A DNA stretch of 64,000 nt from Capnocytophaga sputigena (GCF_900446695.1 NZ_UAVP01000003.1:558001-622000); one strand, 5' to 3'. Positions 45,501 to 52,723 are shown, counted from the stretch's first letter. Numbers and translations are program-made. Notes: generated from the sequence alone by a model not told the origin.

Positions 45501-46715
45501 AGGTATTCCAATGCAGGAAGCACTATAAGGTTATCAGTATCAGTGGGGAACTTAAACGAAATTACACCGCTCTACAAGAATACTTTTGAGAACACTACAC
45601 GCACCTTAGCGGGCAAACAACTCATCGTGAAAGTAGAAGACGAGGGGGTAGGACTTGAAAAAGAAGCTTTGCCCGAAATCTTTGAACGCTTCCACCGTGT
45701 AGAGGGGTTGGGACAAAAAAGAGTAGGTTCGGGTATCGGACTTTCTTTGGTAAAATCATTAGTTGAAGCGCATCGCGGTGGGATTATCATTAGCAGTAAG
45801 CTTAATGTAGGTACCGAAGTGATCATCACTTTCCCTATGGACGATAGTTACTTATTGCCCGAACAGAAATTGCAGGACAGTGCTTTTCAGCTAAAAGAAT
45901 ACTTATCGGACTATGCCGTTGAGTATGAGCATCTAAACGATGAAGAAGATGAAATTGTAAATTTGCCTCAGGAAGATAAACCTACCTTGCTTTTAGTAGA
46001 CGACAATCACGAGGTACTGATGATTCTCAAAAACATCTTTATCAAAGAGTACAACATCATTCTCGCCTCCGATGGCGAACAAGCGATTGAAAAGTGCAAT
46101 CAGCATTTTCCTAATTTGGTCATATCGGATGTGATGATGCCTAAAATTGATGGATTTGAGCTTTGTGCTATCCTGAAAAAGAACCTACAAACTTGTTTTA
46201 TCCCTGTGATTTTACTCACCGCAAAATCGCAAATAGAATCGCAAATAGAAGGAATTGAGTTAGGTGCTGATGCCTACCTTACGAAACCTTTTGATGTGAA
46301 ACTACTCAAAACCAATGTGCGCAACTTGCTCAACAAGAGCAAACAGCGCGCTCCTATTGAGAATATCCGTCAGAAGGTGATTGATAAAAAACAACAAGAA
46401 CAGTTAGACAAGCTCACTCACTTGGTAGTAACCAATATGCAAAACCCACATTTCTCGGTAGATAACCTCTGTTTGGAACTCGGTATGAACCGCACTAAGT
46501 TGTACAGCTTTGCCAAACAAGCCACCGAGCTTACCTTGGCAAACTACATTCGCAAAATACGCTTAGACAAAGCTGCCGAACTGCTCAAAACTACCGATAA
46601 ACTCATCAGTGAAGTGTGTTACGAAGTAGGAATTGATAGTCCGTCGTATTTCACAAGAGCTTTTAAAGAACAATTTGGGGTATCACCCTCAGAATTTATT
46701 TCAGGTAAGAGATAA
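42585..46715 (+). CDS. Hybrid two-component system regulator (HTCS) of PUL 1
   Basis: An inner-membrane protein of 1376 residues with all HTCS parts in order: signal/anchor (about 8-30); two seven-bladed regulator-propeller domains and Y_Y_Y domain in the periplasm (about 35-780); a membrane helix (near 787-812); HisKA with His857 in FFTDVSHEFRTPLT; HATPase with NILSNAIRYS and VEDEGVGLE; a receiver domain (near 1130-1245) with phospho-acceptor Asp1182 in VISDVMMPK; and an AraC-type HTH (about 1275-1376, ending SPSYFTRAFKEQFGVSPSEF). It senses a glycan fragment in the periplasm and activates the PUL. The stop codon lies in a heptamer spacer. Confidence 0.95.
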   Translation: MNRLIKLLRILLLWYFLSSIFLGEGLWIKLQAQETFLFHHLTRNEGLLHDNVTCIAQDSLGFIWLGTHRGLNRFDGYTLDAYKYEQDPINSVYYNRVYSLQPMGRYLWVATEAGVACFDIHLKQFVNFKIDDPLDLAFYTKVKLLQKGTNNELWLLSENQIRRAKVVWNQHEKALTLKTLPIGSVSQLTTSQLNPQIAVSKKGEVWLSGFPWLSAYVPEKGTLKALPEKVNNIGSGIVKMFYTDGYLWVIYRDSLVKYACNPNNTYTIVAKKEFTLNEHLLSLDVGSQYVWVVNEESIFQLDKNTLNLLKTHSHSPSNPYSASNHINSVFLDKDSNLWVSAWSNGVSYSSTRDAFFKTVWIKPQSKVGSEFVSTMHYDPDGYVYIGNKFGGVIRFDTRKQQLEEPYCNAPELSPNVTSIQSDKAHLYVSVRERVFVIDKQSRRIISSFQPQCKDYIFDIKLDSFQRLWITTYSGLECFEDRNGQWQNIYAFTEATPEPRRLSTNKLHKIYVDKAKNELVITSVMGLNRLQLNAKGEVVRVLKYAADTQTSQSLSSNYLWAIDKDKDTYWIGTMGSGLNKVIFTDNANGTPSYTAEHYGIDEGATSNDIESVEVDAFGNVWCGGFYLSFFDTKLKRFAAFNNSDGLQGHSFGTASSCKDAEGNLYFGGSHGFNYFKPQAQIPVSAKLKAHFSRFENNGKVVNSAIEFTNTLTIGYPNNNFSVYFTTLSYKAPQHLRYRYKLEDYDTDWHYIAANTEVPHATYQKLPYGTYKLLVEVGDWQQWSGAQTELIVVSKPPFWLTWWAYLLYAIILVSLLFIGFRYFIRWTQMKHTIAVQEEKERHKEELMQMKMQFFTDVSHEFRTPLTLMSHAVTEMEEEMPNNKYVHTLKRNTGKLSNMVNELLEIHRMDVYTPQLKANYISVNSYVQSIYNEFKEWANQVAITLQLTLPEQEVKLWLDEKYFSKILSNILSNAIRYSNAGSTIRLSVSVGNLNEITPLYKNTFENTTRTLAGKQLIVKVEDEGVGLEKEALPEIFERFHRVEGLGQKRVGSGIGLSLVKSLVEAHRGGIIISSKLNVGTEVIITFPMDDSYLLPEQKLQDSAFQLKEYLSDYAVEYEHLNDEEDEIVNLPQEDKPTLLLVDDNHEVLMILKNIFIKEYNIILASDGEQAIEKCNQHFPNLVISDVMMPKIDGFELCAILKKNLQTCFIPVILLTAKSQIESQIEGIELGADAYLTKPFDVKLLKTNVRNLLNKSKQRAPIENIRQKVIDKKQQEQLDKLTHLVVTNMQNPHFSVDNLCLELGMNRTKLYSFAKQATELTLANYIRKIRLDKAAELLKTTDKLISEVCYEVGIDSPSYFTRAFKEQFGVSPSEFISGKR

Positions 46716-46759
46716 GAGGTAAAATAGATACCTAACACTTAAAAACTAACGACTAATGA
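46703..46759. repeat. Heptamer spacer between HTCS and GH31 genes
   Basis: AGGTAAG, AGATAAG, AGGTAAA, ATAGATA, then CTAACAC, TTAAAAA, CTAACGA, CTAATGA. The HTCS stop codon and the GH31 ATG are both within it, and two heptamer families (also seen at 28415 and 30822) are joined. Confidence 0.7.
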
Positions 46760-48339
46760 AAAGAATATTTGCTTTTATTACTTTGTGCAGTTCGCTATGG
46801 GCGAGCGCACAACAGCCCACTGAAATCACCCTACTACCCAATGAACAATGGTGGGGTGGCTTTACGGGCGTAGGCAAAGAAATGCCTTACCAACCATCAG
46901 AGCGTATTTACAACTTGCGCACCGAGAATTTTAACAACCAATCAGTACCCTTTCTGTACTCTAATCAAGGGCGTTACATCACTTCGGAAGCTCCTTTTGC
47001 TTACCAATTTAAAGACGGAAAGATACTCATCACGCCTTCACGAGCTGAAGTGAGTTGCCACACAGCTGGCACTACCCTCAAAAGTGCCTATCAGGCAGTG
47101 AGTAAACAATATTTTCCTCCTTCTGGGGTAATCCCCCCCGAAGTGTTCTTTACCAAACCGCAATACAACACTTGGATAGAACTTATTTACAATCAAAATG
47201 AAAAGGACGTTTTAGCCTACGCCAAAGCTATTCTGGATAACGGAATGCCAACGGGAGTAATAATGATTGATGACAACTGGCAAAAAGACTATGGCGTATG
47301 GCAATTTCGTCCAGATAAGTTTCCTACACCTAAAGAAATGATAACCCAACTCCACCAAATGGGCTTCAAAGTGATGGTATGGGTATGTCCGTTTGTATCA
47401 CCCGATAGCCAAGAGTACCGTTTTTTGCGTGACAAAGGCTATTTAGTGAAGAAAAAAGGAGCTGACACCCCTGCTATCCTCGATTGGTGGAATGGGCTCA
47501 GCGCTTGCTACGACCTTAGCAATCCCGAAGCCTTTGCCTACTTTGTGAATATGCTTAAAGACCTACAAAAAGAATACGGCATCGATGGATTTAAGTTTGA
47601 TGCCGGTGACCCCGAGCGTTATTTGGCAGAAAATGTAGAGGTTTTCGACCAAAAATCTTACGATACTGAACAGTCTTACCTCTGGGGTAAATTAGGGTTA
47701 GAATTCCCCTACAACGAGTTCCGCGCTTGCTGGAAATTAGGCGGACAGGCTTTGGTACAGCGTTTGGGTGACAAGAGTTACTCTTGGGATGGTGTAGCCC
47801 GTTTAGTCCCCGATATGATAGCCGCAGGACTCAACGGTTATGCTTTCGCCTGCCCCGATATGATAGGCGGAGGGGAATACGGCAGTTTCTTGAATGTAGA
47901 CCCTACTAAGTTCAATCAGAAGCTCATCGTGCGCTCTTGCCAAATACATTCGATGATGCCTATGATGCAATTCTCAGTAGCTCCTTGGCGCATTCTCTCG
48001 AAAGAAAATTTAGCTATCTGTATCAAATATGCCAAATGGCACGAACAATTAGGCGACTATATCATAGCCGAAGCTAAAAAATCGGCACAAACAGGAGAAC
48101 CTATTGTGCGCAGTATGGAGTACGCTTTTCCTCATCAGGGTTTCGCTAATTGCAAAGACCAATATATGCTGGGCGATAAGTATTTAGTAGCCCCCGTAAT
48201 GACCGAAAGCGATGTTCGCACGGTAAAACTCCCCAAAGGCACTTGGCAGGATGAACAAGGCAAGAAATACAAAGGAGACAAAGAATACACCCTAAAAGTA
48301 CCTTTAGAGCGATTGCCTTATTTTGTAAAGATTAAGTAA
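46756..48339 (+). CDS. Secreted GH31 glycoside hydrolase, MYORG-like clade (PUL 1)
   Basis: A protein of 527 residues with signal peptide MKRIFAFITLCSSLWASAQ. A beta domain (about 25-130, with WWGGF) precedes a GH31 barrel: MIDDNWQKDYGVWQF, GFKVMVWVCPFVSPDS, and the nucleophile Asp282 in DGFKFDAGD. The likely acid/base is the Asp of RLGDKSYSWDG, before CPDMIGGG. The W-x-GG start, KFDAG and LPDMIGG-like segments resemble MYORG-type GH31 (human MYORG is an alpha-galactosidase) more than the alpha-glucosidase clade. It should release alpha-linked sugars in the periplasm from what SusCD imports. Substrate identity is inferred only from clade resemblance. Confidence 0.88.
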   Translation: MKRIFAFITLCSSLWASAQQPTEITLLPNEQWWGGFTGVGKEMPYQPSERIYNLRTENFNNQSVPFLYSNQGRYITSEAPFAYQFKDGKILITPSRAEVSCHTAGTTLKSAYQAVSKQYFPPSGVIPPEVFFTKPQYNTWIELIYNQNEKDVLAYAKAILDNGMPTGVIMIDDNWQKDYGVWQFRPDKFPTPKEMITQLHQMGFKVMVWVCPFVSPDSQEYRFLRDKGYLVKKKGADTPAILDWWNGLSACYDLSNPEAFAYFVNMLKDLQKEYGIDGFKFDAGDPERYLAENVEVFDQKSYDTEQSYLWGKLGLEFPYNEFRACWKLGGQALVQRLGDKSYSWDGVARLVPDMIAAGLNGYAFACPDMIGGGEYGSFLNVDPTKFNQKLIVRSCQIHSMMPMMQFSVAPWRILSKENLAICIKYAKWHEQLGDYIIAEAKKSAQTGEPIVRSMEYAFPHQGFANCKDQYMLGDKYLVAPVMTESDVRTVKLPKGTWQDEQGKKYKGDKEYTLKVPLERLPYFVKIK

Positions 48340-48366
48340 TAAATATAATAGCAATCTGATAATCAA

Positions 48367-48395
48367 TGTAAGGGCGTTTTGCAAACGCCCTTACA
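48367..48395. repeat. GGGCGT palindrome between GH31 and DUF4832 genes
   Basis: TGTAAGGGCGTTT-TGC-AAACGCCCTTACA is a perfect 13-bp hairpin without a T-run, so a poor terminator. It resembles the palindrome at 27848-27869. Confidence 0.8.
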
Positions 48396-48424
48396 AAAGA
48401 AAACCTTATTAAAAATTCAATAAT

Positions 48425-49894
48425 ATGAAAAAATGTTTTTTAACGTTATGCGCTTTATTAGCAGTGTCTATCTCTTGCCAAAGCAAAGAAGACAACACTA
48501 ACAGTGGGGAAGGCACACAGACTTCTACCACCCAATCGCAAACTACCCAACCCTTACCCCCTAATACTCAACTCACTCAAATAGTGAATTACCAGCCTAC
48601 TAATGAAATATTCTTAAACCCCGAAAGAGGTTTTTTAACACACCAAGATCAAAAAAGTGATAGCTGGGAATTAAATGCCAATTGGGTAAGAGAAAAAAGA
48701 GAAAAAGAGGGACTTAGCCTTGTACTCACCATCTATTATATGAATGAGTTTCGTGAGCAACCTATTTCAGAAAGTTATCTCAATCGCATCCGCAATAATA
48801 TGCGTGCCATTCGTGAAGGAGGTAGTAAGGTAGTGTTACGTTTTGCCTATTCGTATGATGAGAACGACTACAATAAAGGCAAAGGAGATGCTTCTTGGCG
48901 GTGGACAGAAAAGCATCTCAATCAATTAGCTCCTATCATTAAAGAAAATGCTGATATTATAGCTGTGTGGGAATCTGGATTTGTAGGCGTATGGGGTGAA
49001 TGGTATTACACGAATCACTACACCTTTAAACCTGCCGATAACACCCAAGCGTATGAACCACGCAAGAAGGTATTAGCCAAAGAACTGAGCATTTTGCCTA
49101 AGGATAGAATGGTAAGTGTGCGTTACCCAAAAGCTAAACTCTACACTCAAAACATAGGTGTAGGCAACGCTCTAACGGCTCAAACAGCTTTTACTGGTAG
49201 TGACCTTTCTCGCATAGGTTTTCACAACGATTGTTTCCTCGCCGATGACGACGATACTGGCACCTATCATCACATACAAGAGCATCGCAATTATGTAGCC
49301 AATGAAACTCAATACGTAGTAATGGGGGGCGAAACCTGCCGTCCAGCATCAGGCTATTCTTCTTATGCCGAGTGTAGTAACGCCCTAAAAGATATGGCTA
49401 CCTACCACTGGAGCTACCTCAACCAAGACTATTATGAAGGGATTCTAAACCTTTGGAAAAACAAATGTATGGACGATATCAAAAGACGTCTCGGTTATCG
49501 CTTTGTGCTTACTGAGGGAAAATTCAATGATAATATCAAAGTAGGAGGAAAATTACAACTGCAATTGAAGATTAAAAATGAAGGTTTTGCAGCGCCTTTC
49601 AATCCGCGTGATGTACAGATAATTCTCACAAAAAAAGGAACTGGCGAAAAACATATTTTCAAAGTAAATACCGATCCTCGCCGTTGGGCAGCAGGCAACA
49701 CTACCGAAGTAGGTGCAGAGATAACCCTTCCTAAAAATCTTACTGCAGGAGAATACAACGTATATCTCAACCTCCCCGACCCCTACAAGAGCCTATCCAC
49801 TCGCCCTGAGTATAGTATCCGTTTAGCTAATAAAGAGGTATGGGAACCCCAAACTGGCTACAACAAGATTCACACAATAAAGATTAGGAATTAG
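48425..49894 (+). CDS. DUF4874/DUF4832 surface lipoprotein, possible glycan-active enzyme (PUL 1)
   Basis: A lipoprotein of 489 residues with lipobox SISC at residue 18, followed by QSKEDNTN, a strong match to the Capnocytophaga surface-export pattern. A Ser/Thr/Gln linker (to about 50) leads to DUF4874 (NPERGFLTHQ near 65, LVLTIYYMNEFREQ, VWESGFVGVWGEWYY) and DUF4832 (about 255-489, GGETCRP, HWSYLNQDYYEG, then a beta domain). The first part looks like a TIM barrel, and the Glu residues of VWESGFVGVWGEW are at positions where such barrels carry catalytic acids. No activity is established for the family. It is the last PUL gene. Confidence 0.75.
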   Translation: MKKCFLTLCALLAVSISCQSKEDNTNSGEGTQTSTTQSQTTQPLPPNTQLTQIVNYQPTNEIFLNPERGFLTHQDQKSDSWELNANWVREKREKEGLSLVLTIYYMNEFREQPISESYLNRIRNNMRAIREGGSKVVLRFAYSYDENDYNKGKGDASWRWTEKHLNQLAPIIKENADIIAVWESGFVGVWGEWYYTNHYTFKPADNTQAYEPRKKVLAKELSILPKDRMVSVRYPKAKLYTQNIGVGNALTAQTAFTGSDLSRIGFHNDCFLADDDDTGTYHHIQEHRNYVANETQYVVMGGETCRPASGYSSYAECSNALKDMATYHWSYLNQDYYEGILNLWKNKCMDDIKRRLGYRFVLTEGKFNDNIKVGGKLQLQLKIKNEGFAAPFNPRDVQIILTKKGTGEKHIFKVNTDPRRWAAGNTTEVGAEITLPKNLTAGEYNVYLNLPDPYKSLSTRPEYSIRLANKEVWEPQTGYNKIHTIKIRN

Positions 49895-49916
49895 AAATTA
49901 GCAGTTAGAAATTAAT

Positions 49917-49968
49917 AATTAGTCGTCAAACAAATCGGATTAGTTCGGTTTGTTTGACGACTAATTTT
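49917..49968 (+). terminator. Terminator at the end of PUL 1
   Basis: An 18-bp perfect stem (49917-49934 with 49949-49966, arms starting AATTAGTCGTCAAAC) with a 14-base loop ends in TTTT. The left arm merges with a heptamer run (GGAATTA, GAAATTA, GCAGTTA, GAAATTA, ATAATTA) from about 49886. Confidence 0.85.
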
Positions 49969-49980
49969 CCAATCACCAAA

Positions 49981-50011
49981 TTGGTTAATTGACAAATTAT
50001 TTATACCTTTG
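49981..50011 (+). promoter_or_regulatory. Promoter of the toxin-antitoxin operon
   Basis: TTG (49981-49983), 20 bases and TACCTTTG (50004-50011) match the consensus. This decides for the antitoxin ATG at 50028 rather than the one at 49989. Confidence 0.75.
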
Positions 50012-50027
50012 CCCAAAAATAAGAAAT

Positions 50028-50252
50028 ATGAGGCACATACAATTCAATCAAGATATAACATTTGAACAATACCAAATGGCAGTACGTGTGTTAGAAGCCA
50101 TAGGTTTAGATGTGCAGAAGAATGAAATACAATCTTTACCTTTAGAAGTAATACAAGGCATTGAGGAAGGTTGGCAAGAATTGCGTGAAGGAAAAGGAAT
50201 CCCAAGCTCAGAAGTTCATCAAAAAGCAAGATTGTTATGCACAAACAAATAA
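50028..50252 (+). CDS. Probable antitoxin of a type II toxin-antitoxin pair
   Basis: A protein of 74 residues, starting MRHIQFNQDITFEQYQMA. It has a short beta start and two predicted helices (VRVLEAIGLDVQ, LEVIQGIEEGWQELREG), like the small antitoxins that Bacteroidota pair with ParE/RelE toxins. The family is not recognised beyond that. Its stop lies 16 bases inside the toxin gene, which couples their translation. It would bind and neutralise the toxin and probably repress the promoter at 49981-50011, although no DNA-binding fold is evident. Confidence 0.65.
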   Translation: MRHIQFNQDITFEQYQMAVRVLEAIGLDVQKNEIQSLPLEVIQGIEEGWQELREGKGIPSSEVHQKARLLCTNK

Positions 50253-50542
50253 TATGGGCTCCTAAAGCAGAATTAGAGTATCTTTCTACATTAGATTTTT
50301 GGATTGAACACAATAAATCTTCTACTTACTCTCAAAAGATTATAACAGAAGTTGAAGCTGCTGAAAAGAGAATTATACAATTCCCTTTCTCAAACCCAGT
50401 TGTATATCAAACATCTCAAAAAGAAATTAGAAGAGTAATAATACTCTACAACTTTTCTCTATTTTATGAAATTTTTCCTGATAGGATAGAAATTGTTTTC
50501 TTTTTTGATAATAGAGATAATCCTGAAAAACTAATATTCTAA
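50237..50542 (+). CDS. RelE/ParE family toxin
   Basis: A protein of 101 residues that fits the ParE/RelE fold: IIWAPKAELEYLSTLDFWIEHN (helix 1-2), EAAEKRIIQFPFSNPVV, then KEIRRVIILYNFSLFYEIFPDRIEIVFFFDNRDNPEKL, whose R-R-V, Y-x-L-x-Y and D-x-R-x-x-P pattern is typical. It should inhibit growth, by mRNA cleavage (RelE) or gyrase poisoning (ParE); the sequence does not decide which. It overlaps the antitoxin gene by 16 bases. Confidence 0.8.
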   Translation: MHKQIIWAPKAELEYLSTLDFWIEHNKSSTYSQKIITEVEAAEKRIIQFPFSNPVVYQTSQKEIRRVIILYNFSLFYEIFPDRIEIVFFFDNRDNPEKLIF

Positions 50543-50546
50543 ATCA

Positions 50547-51026
50547 ATGAAAAAAATAATCACACTTTTTGCTATAACTACAACTTTTAGTTCTTGTAGT
50601 TTCTTTTCTAATGCAGCTAAAGATGCTGCCAATACTACTGAAGAAATCGCTAATACAACTGCTACTAAAGCAGGTGAAATTATGGGAAGTACAGCGCGTT
50701 CTTTCGGCGATGGCGTAGGAGAAGGTATTGATAAATCGGGTAATTCTATGCTAAAAATTTCAGAATCTCTTAGCAACCGCGGTTTAAAATTAGGTCATCA
50801 CACCGTTAGTGATGAAAATGGCAACGACAACAAACTTTCTCTCTACTTCATTTTCGAAAAAGACTTTGAAGGAAGCGTAATGGTAAAAGTCCTCAACAAA
50901 CAAGGTGTTGAAGTAGGACGTGTAAAACAACAAATTAAAGGAAAAAAAGACGATGCCGCTTATTTTGACTTTGTATTCGATTCTCGCACTAACATCGACC
51001 CTAAATACAATATAATTATAGAATAA
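50547..51026 (+). CDS. Small lipoprotein of unknown function
   Basis: A protein of 159 residues with signal peptide and lipobox FSSC at residue 16. An Ala/Thr-rich helix (about 22-65, AAKDAANTTEEIANTTATKAGEIMG) resembling an apolipophorin- or YtxH-like amphipathic segment comes first, then a small beta domain (VSDENGNDNKLSLYFIFEKDF, VMVKVLNKQGVEVGR). No +2 to +6 acidic surface-export pattern is present (SFFSNAAK), so it probably faces the periplasm. No family was recognised. It begins 4 bases after the toxin gene. Confidence 0.6.
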   Translation: MKKIITLFAITTTFSSCSFFSNAAKDAANTTEEIANTTATKAGEIMGSTARSFGDGVGEGIDKSGNSMLKISESLSNRGLKLGHHTVSDENGNDNKLSLYFIFEKDFEGSVMVKVLNKQGVEVGRVKQQIKGKKDDAAYFDFVFDSRTNIDPKYNIIIE

Positions 51027-51050
51027 AGCATTATCTCTTACCTAAATAAA

Positions 51051-51590
51051 ATGAATACTATAGAACAATATAACAAAGTAATTGAACAATGCCGTAGCCT
51101 CTTTACTAACAAAATGAAAGACTATGGCAGTGCGTGGCGTATATTGCGACTCCCCTCTCTCACCGACCAGATTTTCATCAAAGCACAACGCATTCGCGGA
51201 CTACAAGAAAACGCTGTACACAAAATAGACGAAGACGAAACTACCGAGTTTATAGGCATTATCAACTATGCTCTAATGGCGCTCATTCAAATAGATAAAG
51301 GCATCGCCTCTCAACCCGACCTCAGTTTGGAGGAAGCTACAGCCCTCTACGATGCCAAAGTAGTAGAAGCTCGCACCCTAATGGAAGCCAAAAACCACGA
51401 TTATGGCGAAGTATGGCGTGAAATGCGCGTGAGTTCTCTCACCGATATCATCCTCCAAAAACTCTTACGCGTGAAACAAATTGAAGATAACCAAGGCAAA
51501 ACACTCGTAAGCGAAGGTATTGCAGCTAACTATCAAGATATAGTAAATTACGCTGTATTCGCCCTCATCCATTTAACAACTAACACCTAA
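51051..51590 (+). CDS. DUF1599 protein with two repeats
   Basis: A cytoplasmic protein of 179 residues made of two homologous halves: CRSLFTNKMKDYGSAWRILRLPSLTDQIFIKAQRI (about 14-48) and ARTLMEAKNHDYGEVWREMRVSSLTDIILQKLLRV (about 106-140), each ending in an N-Y-A-x-x-A-L-I helix. This is the DUF1599 duplication, common in Bacteroidota and distantly like MazG/nucleotide-hydrolase helical folds. The function is unknown. It is four bases upstream of gpsA, so the two are likely cotranscribed. Confidence 0.82.
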   Translation: MNTIEQYNKVIEQCRSLFTNKMKDYGSAWRILRLPSLTDQIFIKAQRIRGLQENAVHKIDEDETTEFIGIINYALMALIQIDKGIASQPDLSLEEATALYDAKVVEARTLMEAKNHDYGEVWREMRVSSLTDIILQKLLRVKQIEDNQGKTLVSEGIAANYQDIVNYAVFALIHLTTNT

Positions 51591-51594
51591 ACAA

Positions 51595-52590
51595 ATGGAA
51601 ACCAAAATATCTGTAATAGGCGGGGGAAGCTGGGCTACAGCACTCGTCAAAATCCTTACTGCCAATATCGACCAAGTATGTTGGTATATGCGCAATGAAC
51701 AAGCTATCGAGCACATCAAAGCAACCAAACACAACCCTAACTACCTCAGCGACGTACACCTGAACATCAACAAGCTACACCTCACTAACGATATCAACGA
51801 GGCGGTAGCTTTTAGCGATTATATCGTCTTCTCTATCCCTTCAGCTTTCTTAAGTGACGAATTAGAAAAACTCTCCGAACCACTATCTAATAAAAATATT
51901 TTTTCTGCTATCAAAGGTATCGAACCTAAAAGCGGACTCATCGTAGGTGAGTATTTCAATAAAATACATCACGTGCCTTACGCTCAGATAGGTATCATTG
52001 CAGGTCCTTGTCACGCCGAAGAGGTAGCCCTCGAACGTTTGTCATACCTCACTATTGCTTGTTTGGACGAGGAAAAAGCACGCTTTATGGCTGAAGCAAT
52101 GAAACGCCATTATGTGAAGACTAAAATATCCGACGATGTGGTAGGTATTGAATACGCAGCTATGCTCAAAAATATCTATGCCCTTGCTGCCGGTATCGCA
52201 CACGGATTGGGCTATGGCGATAACTTCCAAAGCGTACTGATGAGCAATGCCATTCGCGAGATGCGACGCTATATCAAGCATATTTACAAAATCAAACGCA
52301 ATATCAACAACTCCGCTTATCTCGGTGATTTACTCGTAACTGCCTACTCGCTTTTCAGTCGCAATCGTATGTTTGGCACGATGATAGGCAAAGGCTATAC
52401 CGTAAAGAGTACAATGGCTGAAATGAATATGGTAGCCGAAGGTTATTACGCCACCAAAAGCGCCTATCTCATCAACAAAAATCAAGAAAAACCAAGCCGT
52501 ACCCCTATACTCAATGCCGTCTACAAAGTACTCTACGAAGGCAAAAGAGCGAGTATAGTGTTCTCAGAACTCACAGGAGAATTGGATTAG
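51595..52590 (+). CDS. gpsA: NAD(P)H-dependent glycerol-3-phosphate dehydrogenase
   Basis: A cytoplasmic protein of 331 residues, typical for GpsA. It reduces dihydroxyacetone phosphate to sn-glycerol 3-phosphate for phospholipid synthesis. The nucleotide-binding GGGSWATALVKIL is at 8-20; IIAGPCHAEEVA, the catalytic Lys in AAMLKNIYALAAGIAHGLGYGDN and MSNAIREMRR are conserved. It follows the DUF1599 gene by four bases. A repeat element of about 130 bp lies between it and ribE. Confidence 0.95.
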   Translation: METKISVIGGGSWATALVKILTANIDQVCWYMRNEQAIEHIKATKHNPNYLSDVHLNINKLHLTNDINEAVAFSDYIVFSIPSAFLSDELEKLSEPLSNKNIFSAIKGIEPKSGLIVGEYFNKIHHVPYAQIGIIAGPCHAEEVALERLSYLTIACLDEEKARFMAEAMKRHYVKTKISDDVVGIEYAAMLKNIYALAAGIAHGLGYGDNFQSVLMSNAIREMRRYIKHIYKIKRNINNSAYLGDLLVTAYSLFSRNRMFGTMIGKGYTVKSTMAEMNMVAEGYYATKSAYLINKNQEKPSRTPILNAVYKVLYEGKRASIVFSELTGELD

Positions 52591-52594
52591 TTTC

Positions 52595-52722
52595 CTCCCC
52601 TACCCCACCAAAGGAGGGGAGTTCACGTGAGAAAATCATTGTTAAACTTTTATTTATGCCCTTAAATCCTTTTTATGGATTTGTCCCCTCTCTTTTGGAG
52701 AGGGGAACGGGGTGAGGATTAT
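52595..52722 (-). repeat. Palindromic repeat region between gpsA and ribE
   Basis: CTCCCC...GGGGAG hairpin at 52595-52621, then a two-hairpin repeat at 52663-52722: AAATCC-TTTTTAT-GGATTT and CCCCTCTC-TTTTG-GAGAGGGG. Reverse-complemented, the second part matches the 3' end of trpE at 30769-30820 in the order and sequence of its elements. It ends one base before the ribE ATG. Confidence 0.7.
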
Positions 52723-52723
52723 T

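Noticed and set aside
52595-52723. FMN riboswitch upstream of ribE
   Set aside because: The conserved RFN-element sequence blocks are not found; the hairpins belong to a dispersed repeat.
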